NCBI GenBank assembly: GCA_013205405.1
Contig: JABMMZ010000032.1
Span: 1-49,977 of the forward strand
Direction: 5' to 3'
DNA: 49,977 nt
From: Bacteroidota bacterium
GTDB taxonomy: Bacteria > Bacteroidota > Bacteroidia > NS11-12g > UBA955
Positions 45,456 through 49,977 of the stretch are shown here, piece by piece. The stretch's first letter is position 1; each line of letters opens with the position of its first letter. The notes below the pieces were generated by a model. That model had not been told where the DNA came from, made no database searches, and was given only the letters and a program-made list of their open reading frames with translations. Both the position numbers and the translations under genes were made by a program.

Positions 45456-47654
45456 CTAAAACGCAGCACCAAAACTCGCAAAGAAAGTTCTTCCATTGCT
45501 AGGCATAAGACCAGGCCCTGGATATCCTGTTGCTCTTCGGGTAGCATAATTTTTGTTAAGCATATTGTTAAGACCCATTTTGAAGTTATAATGTTGTAAA
45601 AATTTGTAAGATAAGTTTACATCCATTACCTGATAGCCTGCAATTTTTCCAATTGTGGCAGTAGTATTAGATTCTTCGGTGTTTACAGCATCTGTATATA
45701 CAGATCCTACACTGCTATACTGAAGCGTAACAGCCAATCCTTTTAGGAAATACGAGGCGCCAAATCTATGGATATTAGTAGGCGCATTTTCAACACGTTT
45801 ATTTTCAATAGCTTTTAAAGGATCGTTGGCAATTAAAGGATTATTCCATTTTACATACTTGGCATCAATAATAGAATTAGACAGAAATATACTGGCATTG
45901 CCAAATTTTGCATTGCGAGTTAATATTTGAATAATATCTAATTCAACATAAGATTCTATTCCTTTGCTTATAGATTGTCCGATATTGGTTTTATAAGGAT
46001 TTCCGTTTTGGGTAATTGTGCCAATTCTATCGTTATAGTTTAAGTAAAATAAGCCTATATCAAATTTTAAAAAGTTTTTCACCGAACCTCTGTATCCAAA
46101 ATCGGTATTAAAACCATTGGCATCTTTTAAATTTGGATCTATTATTTCTGAATTAGCAGAAGGGGTAAGCTCGGAAAAGGTTACAGGACGATAAGCCAAT
46201 GAATAGTTTCCGTATAAGTTTGTTTTATTTGAAACACTAAACTCACTTCCTAATCCATAGAGTAATATTTGTCGCGTTCTTTTGCTATTGGTTAATTTGC
46301 CTGTTGGTGTTGTATTAATATAGCCTTCACTTGTGTTTTCTATATATTCAAATCTAATTCCGGGTACTAATTTTAATCTCTTTCCTATTTTAAAAATATT
46401 TTCTGCAAATACTGCATAATTGGTTGTTTTAAATTGTAAGGCGCGCCCATATTGTTGGTTTGTAAGGGTTAAATCAAAATCACTGCCTATAGTTCCTTGT
46501 CCAAGTTGATTGCGTTTAGTAGTTCCATTATATATTCTAACGCCAGTGGCTAATGCAGATTCAGTATTATGCAGATTGTAAGTATATGTGAGTCTCGCCT
46601 CCATCCCAATATTTTTATACTCATCTTTATCTACTTGACGTGCATTGTATTGAAAGGTTGATTTGTTTATAGTATCAGCAATTGTTATTGGTTTAACATA
46701 CCCTAAGCTGTTTCTTTGGGCAAAAGTATAAAATGATTTTACTTGCAAATTAACTACTTTTGAAATAGTGTATTTAAGGGTAAAAGAGGCAACGTTAAAG
46801 GGCGCACTAAACCAATTTCTTTGTCTAGAAGATTGTCGGCTATCTTTTTTAAAATCCACATCTGTAAGTCCACCGGGCTGCTGGCTTTTATAGTTCATGT
46901 TGGTGTATTCTGCGGCAATATTTAATTTTTTACTTACTTGATAAGTGGCCGAAAGATAGCCTGTATAGATATTATAAAAACTATTTTTTCGCCAGCCATC
47001 GGCAAAGCGGGTATGAAAAAAACCATAATAGGTTAATTTTTTATAAGTGCCTCCTATCGCATTAAAGGTGTTATACAATCCATTTGAACCCAAGGTCTGT
47101 TGGGTTTCAAAAGTTATTGGTTTATGAGAGTCTCCTTTTTTTATTTGATAATTGATAAGTCCACCAAACTGTGGTCCAAATTGTAAGGATGCGGCACCTC
47201 TTACGACTTCAATCTTCGATACTGCTTCCATTGGCGGTGTATAATAGGTTTCAGGATATCCAAATGCTTCAGAACTAATATCGTATCCATTTTGTCGCAC
47301 ATTAAATTCCCAAGATCTATTTGGACTTAATCCTCTTGTAGCTATTCCTGCTTGAATTCCCGAGCCATCATTCTCCCAAATACTAATGCCAGGTACTTTA
47401 GCAAATATTTGACGGATATTGTTGGTGCTTAGGTCGGCATTTAATTTATCTACTAATATTACTTCAGTTTTTTTACCTGCATATATTACATTATCCTTTA
47501 TGTCTGGCAATTGTTCAACACTGCCATTTAGTTTATTGTTTTTAACTGAAACACTGTCGAGTGTTATGCTTTTAGAGGTGTCCTGTAATTTTATTTGGGC
47601 TATAGAAATCATTGAATTACATAATATGGAGAGAATTAACAGTTTTAATTTCAT
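45456..47654 (-). CDS. TonB-dependent outer-membrane receptor, FecA-like
   Basis: 732 aa. Signal peptide (1-19), a plug domain (about 55-180: IRQIFAKVPGISIWENDGSG, GGLINYQIKKG) and a 22-strand barrel ending in the aromatic C-terminus (FFASFGAAF). No carboxypeptidase-like extension. The sequence is closest in style to iron(III)-dicitrate/siderophore receptors. A perfect Fur-like palindrome in its promoter supports ferric-chelate uptake. Exact ligand unknown. Confidence 0.85.
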   Translation of the reverse strand: MKLKLLILSILCNSMISIAQIKLQDTSKSITLDSVSVKNNKLNGSVEQLPDIKDNVIYAGKKTEVILVDKLNADLSTNNIRQIFAKVPGISIWENDGSGIQAGIATRGLSPNRSWEFNVRQNGYDISSEAFGYPETYYTPPMEAVSKIEVVRGAASLQFGPQFGGLINYQIKKGDSHKPITFETQQTLGSNGLYNTFNAIGGTYKKLTYYGFFHTRFADGWRKNSFYNIYTGYLSATYQVSKKLNIAAEYTNMNYKSQQPGGLTDVDFKKDSRQSSRQRNWFSAPFNVASFTLKYTISKVVNLQVKSFYTFAQRNSLGYVKPITIADTINKSTFQYNARQVDKDEYKNIGMEARLTYTYNLHNTESALATGVRIYNGTTKRNQLGQGTIGSDFDLTLTNQQYGRALQFKTTNYAVFAENIFKIGKRLKLVPGIRFEYIENTSEGYINTTPTGKLTNSKRTRQILLYGLGSEFSVSNKTNLYGNYSLAYRPVTFSELTPSANSEIIDPNLKDANGFNTDFGYRGSVKNFLKFDIGLFYLNYNDRIGTITQNGNPYKTNIGQSISKGIESYVELDIIQILTRNAKFGNASIFLSNSIIDAKYVKWNNPLIANDPLKAIENKRVENAPTNIHRFGASYFLKGLAVTLQYSSVGSVYTDAVNTEESNTTATIGKIAGYQVMDVNLSYKFLQHYNFKMGLNNMLNKNYATRRATGYPGPGLMPSNGRTFFASFGAAF

Positions 47655-47693
47655 TTATTTTTTATAAGGTTAAACTTCGTTACTTGATGTGCG

Positions 47694-47731
47694 CAAATAT
47701 ATTGTTTAGAATCATTCTAAACAATATATTT
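47694..47731 (-). promoter_or_regulatory. fecA promoter with overlapping Fur-like operator
   Basis: A perfect palindrome with 18-bp arms about one central base (47713), with the core TTTAGAAT-C-ATTCTAAA fitting the 7-1-7 Fur box pattern. On the minus strand, TTG (47724-47722), a 20-nt spacer and TATATTTG (47701-47694) form a good -33/-7 promoter. The operator fills the spacer, so binding would block sigma. The receptor ATG is 40 nt downstream. Confidence 0.75.
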
Positions 47732-47897
47732 TTAAGTTATTTTTTTGTTAAGAAATTGGGTTGTTATTTGAGCACAAAGAATAACATTTCAAAAAATTTG
47801 ATTAATTAAAACTCTAAATCAAAAATAAAAATAAAAGGATAAAAAATAAAACAAATCAAAGCTTGAAAGCACTGAAATTGTTAATTAAGATAATAAT

Positions 47898-49025
47898 TTA
47901 CAAATTACCTCTTAGCTCTTGTTCTCTCTCTATAGCTTCGAACAAGGCTTTAAAATTACCAGCACCAAAACTTTTAGCACCTTTACGTTGTATTATTTCT
48001 ATAAATAATGTTGGTCTATCTTCTAAAGGTTTGGTAAATAATTGCAATAAATAACCTTCATTATCTCTATCTACTAAAATGCCTAATTCTCTTAGTGGTT
48101 CAATATCTTCATCTATTTTTCCTACACGGTCAAATAAATCATCATAATAATTAGAAGGAACTCTTAAAAAATCAACACCACGCGCCATCAATTCTCTTAC
48201 CGTTTTAACTATATCATTAGTGGCTATAGCAATATGTTGAACGCCTTCACCTTCATAAAAATCTAAGTATTCTTCTATTTGCGATTTTCTTTTGCCCACA
48301 GCAGGCTCATTGATTGGAAATTTAACATAGCCATTGCCATTACTCATTACTTTACTCATTAAAGCAGAATACTCAGTTGAAATTTGTTTGTCATCAAAAG
48401 TTAAAATATTTTTAAAACCCATTACGTCTTCATACCATTTCACCGTATCATTCATTCTGCCCCAGCCTACATTGCCTACGCAATGATCGATGTATAATAG
48501 ACCTGTAGAAGTTGGATTGTAAGCATTTTCTATTTTTTTAAAACCTGGCATAAATGGTCCATTGTAATTTTGTCTTTCAATAAACATATGGATAGTTTCG
48601 CCATAAGTATATATACCGCTCATTTTTAGTTCGCCAAATTCATCGGTTAGGGTTTTAGGTTCTAAATATGGCTTAGCGCCTCGTTTGCTTGTTTGTTCAA
48701 AAGCATCATATGCATCATTTACCATAAGCGCCATTACTTTTACACCATCACCGTGTTTTTTAATATGCTCTGAAATTGGGTGATCAGATATTAGAGGTGT
48801 AGTCAATACTAATCTAATTTTATTTTGAACTAAAACGTAACTTACCCTATCTTTTACTCCCGTTTCAGGGCCTGCATAAGCTAAATTTTGAAAGCCAAAA
48901 GCAGTTTTATAAAAATGTGCAGCTTGTTTGGCATTGCCTACATAAAGTTCAATATAATCTGTTCCACCTAGTGGCAAAAAATCTTGGTCAATTTGAGGTT
49001 TTAATTCTGATATTAAAGTATCCAT
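47898..49025 (-). CDS. hppD: 4-hydroxyphenylpyruvate dioxygenase
   Basis: Fe(II) enzyme converting 4-hydroxyphenylpyruvate to homogentisate in tyrosine degradation. Two vicinal-oxygen-chelate domains. Iron ligands by motif are His in IDHCVGN, His in [10 protein letters not shown] and Glu in [10 protein letters not shown]; the C-terminal [12 protein letters not shown] is typical. Start chosen at MDTLISEL (49025). The ATG at 49034 overlaps the -7 element at 49039-49032, so it cannot be within the transcript from that promoter. 375 aa, normal. Homogentisate dioxygenase is not in the window. Confidence 0.95.
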   Translation of the reverse strand: MDTLISELKPQIDQDFLPLGGTDYIELYVGNAKQAAHFYKTAFGFQNLAYAGPETGVKDRVSYVLVQNKIRLVLTTPLISDHPISEHIKKHGDGVKVMALMVNDAYDAFEQTSKRGAKPYLEPKTLTDEFGELKMSGIYTYGETIHMFIERQNYNGPFMPGFKKIENAYNPTSTGLLYIDHCVGNVGWGRMNDTVKWYEDVMGFKNILTFDDKQISTEYSALMSKVMSNGNGYVKFPINEPAVGKRKSQIEEYLDFYEGEGVQHIAIATNDIVKTVRELMARGVDFLRVPSNYYDDLFDRVGKIDEDIEPLRELGILVDRDNEGYLLQLFTKPLEDRPTLFIEIIQRKGAKSFGAGNFKALFEAIEREQELRGNL

Positions 49026-49031
49026 AGGTGG

Positions 49032-49039
49032 CAAAATTA
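49032..49039 (-). promoter_or_regulatory. -7 element for the hppD gene
   Basis: Perfect TAATTTTG, implying a start of transcription near 49027, almost at the ATG at 49025 (leaderless or nearly so). No -33 TTG. Confidence 0.4.
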
Positions 49040-49062
49040 AGCAATAAAATTAAAAACAGAAG

Positions 49063-49070
49063 TATATTTG
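49063..49070 (+). promoter_or_regulatory. -7 element for the TrmN6-like gene
   Basis: Perfect TATATTTG, 17 nt upstream of ATG 49087; divergent from the hppD promoter. No clear -33. Confidence 0.45.
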
Positions 49071-49086
49071 TAATCAAATTGTAAAA

Positions 49087-49782
49087 ATGGGCAATAGTGA
49101 ATTTCGTTTCAAAAAATTTAGTATAACTAACCAAACCGAAGGCTTAAAGGTCACTACCGATGCTTGTGTGTTAGGTGCGATATCAGAAACTGAAAATCCC
49201 TATACAATATTAGATATTGGCACTGGCACTGGCTTAATAGCCCTAATGTTGGCTCAAAAATATCCAAATTCTAAAATTAAAGCAGTAGAGATTCAGAAAA
49301 CTATTTTTCATCAAGCCAAGTCTAATGTCAGTGAATCTATATATCATAAACAAATAGAAGTATTACATGGAGATATTAAAAACTTAGCTTTTGAACACCA
49401 ATTTGATTTAATTGTATGCAATCCGCCATATTTTAAAAACCATTTAGCAGCAAAAAATCAAGCTAAGCAAATTGCATTGCACAATGATTTTTTGAGTTTT
49501 GAAGATTTATATTTCGCTGCATTAAAGCATTTAGAAAATGATGGTTTGTTTTATGTTATTTATCCTTTATCAGAGTTTTTAAAATTTAAAAATATTGCTC
49601 ATAACTTGTATTTACAAACTGAAGTAATAATTTATAATAAACCCAATCAAATTCACAGAGTAGTAGGTTTTTTTAGTAAAAATTCAAACGTTAAATGTTT
49701 TCAAAAATCAATGCTTCTTCACACATCAGATAATACCCGAACTAAGGAATTTGCAGAATTGATGTTTGATTATTATTTGTAA
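49087..49782 (+). CDS. trmN6: tRNA1(Val) (adenine37-N6)-methyltransferase-like protein
   Basis: 231 aa, SAM-dependent class I methyltransferase. SAM loop LDIGTGTGLIALMLAQKY (about 39-56), acidic VEIQ, and the N6-adenine catalytic motif NPPYFKN (about 117-123). The opening FRFKKFSITN followed by LKVTTDACVLGA is the YfiC/TrmN6 family signature. It would modify A37 of one tRNA. The length is normal and it is monocistronic. Confidence 0.9.
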   Translation: MGNSEFRFKKFSITNQTEGLKVTTDACVLGAISETENPYTILDIGTGTGLIALMLAQKYPNSKIKAVEIQKTIFHQAKSNVSESIYHKQIEVLHGDIKNLAFEHQFDLIVCNPPYFKNHLAAKNQAKQIALHNDFLSFEDLYFAALKHLENDGLFYVIYPLSEFLKFKNIAHNLYLQTEVIIYNKPNQIHRVVGFFSKNSNVKCFQKSMLLHTSDNTRTKEFAELMFDYYL

Positions 49783-49900
49783 TAATAATACTCATTTTAA
49801 AATAGTTCAACGGCCTTTGAAATATGGTACAGATAAATGCCGATTGAGTGGCTGTTTGTAATAATACAGATCAAATATCTGTGTTAGTGCAAACATTATC

Positions 49901-49936
49901 AAAAAAAAAATCCGTTAAATTGCTTTAACGGATTTT
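49901..49936 (-). terminator. Terminator of the tRNA transcript
   Basis: A perfect 13-bp stem (49907-49919 with 49924-49936, loop TTGC) followed on the minus strand by about ten T. It lies 10 nt beyond the tRNA 3' end. Confidence 0.85.
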
Positions 49937-49946
49937 GAATTTCATT

Positions 49947-49977
49947 TGGGGTAATCAATGGGGCTCGAACCCACGAC
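49947..49977 (-). tRNA. 3' part of a tRNA gene running off the right edge
   Basis: On the minus strand the T arm (GTGGG-TTCGAGC-CCCAT) is followed by the acceptor strand TGATTAC, discriminator C and an encoded CCA (49949-49947). The anticodon is outside the window, so the isotype is unknown. Confidence 0.85.

Noticed and set aside
1-49977. CRISPR array, prophage or complete insertion sequence
   Set aside because: No regularly spaced short repeats, transposase, integrase or phage structural genes were seen on either strand.

Overview
The window is AT-rich bacterial DNA and almost certainly from a member of the Bacteroidota. Signs of this are -7 promoter elements of the TAnnTTTG type, type IX secretion (T9SS) sorting tails, the split cobalamin-dependent methionine synthase (MetH), the SpoIIM-DUF4129-DUF4350-MoxR-DUF58 cluster, an S46 dipeptidyl-peptidase, SusC/FecA-style TonB receptors and a DUF5777-YceI-cytochrome cluster. 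I cannot name a genus.

Layout. 1-3902 (minus) is the 5' part of a giant PKD-repeat surface protein. 3975-5305 (minus) is an Mpl-type Mur ligase with a frameshift near its 3' end. 5437-7641 (plus) is a NatA/NatB-like ABC exporter. 7667-9201 (minus) holds rlmH and an OmpA/lipoprotein pair that looks like one split gene. 9281-11333 (minus) holds a truncated metallopeptidase followed by two tandem-duplicated lipoproteins. 11381-13698 (minus) is a four-gene envelope cluster: DUF5777 barrel, YceI, OB-fold protein and haem lipoprotein. 13968-16118 is a DPP7-type S46 peptidase, followed by SRP RNA, a Kazal-domain protein and serS. 18346-21579 contains several disrupted genes around an intact lpdA. 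21592-24570 holds an amino-acid permease and glmM (minus). 24767-31115 (plus) is the SpoIIM/DUF4129/DUF4350/MoxR/DUF58 operon. 31961-36733 (minus) is a 1590-aa subtilase. 36839-38761 is dapD plus a glycosyltransferase. 39159-41717 is a zinc metalloprotease. 41775-44695 is an S-box (SAM) riboswitch controlling the C-terminal MetH protein. 45456-47654 (minus) is a FecA-like receptor behind a perfect Fur-like palindrome. 47898-49025 (minus) is 4-hydroxyphenylpyruvate dioxygenase. 49087-49782 is a TrmN6-like methyltransferase. A partial tRNA lies at the right edge.

Themes. Housekeeping genes are intact: serS, lpdA, glmM, dapD, metH, rlmH. Much of the rest makes a secreted or envelope layer of proteases, lipoproteins, T9SS cargo and a receptor. 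At least eight loci show apparent frameshifts or in-frame stops, often at A/T homopolymers. They are either true gene decay, possible slippage sites, or consensus errors; each is recorded separately. The most distinctive structures are: (i) the peptidase-tail/lipoprotein tandem duplication, with a perfect terminator-like hairpin inside the second copy's signal-peptide region; (ii) the Fur-like palindrome fitted exactly into the fecA promoter spacer; (iii) the long SpoIIM fusion in the MoxR operon; and (iv) the split Mur-ligase and OmpA genes. I found no CRISPR array, complete insertion sequence or phage. No locus is convincingly a wholly new system.
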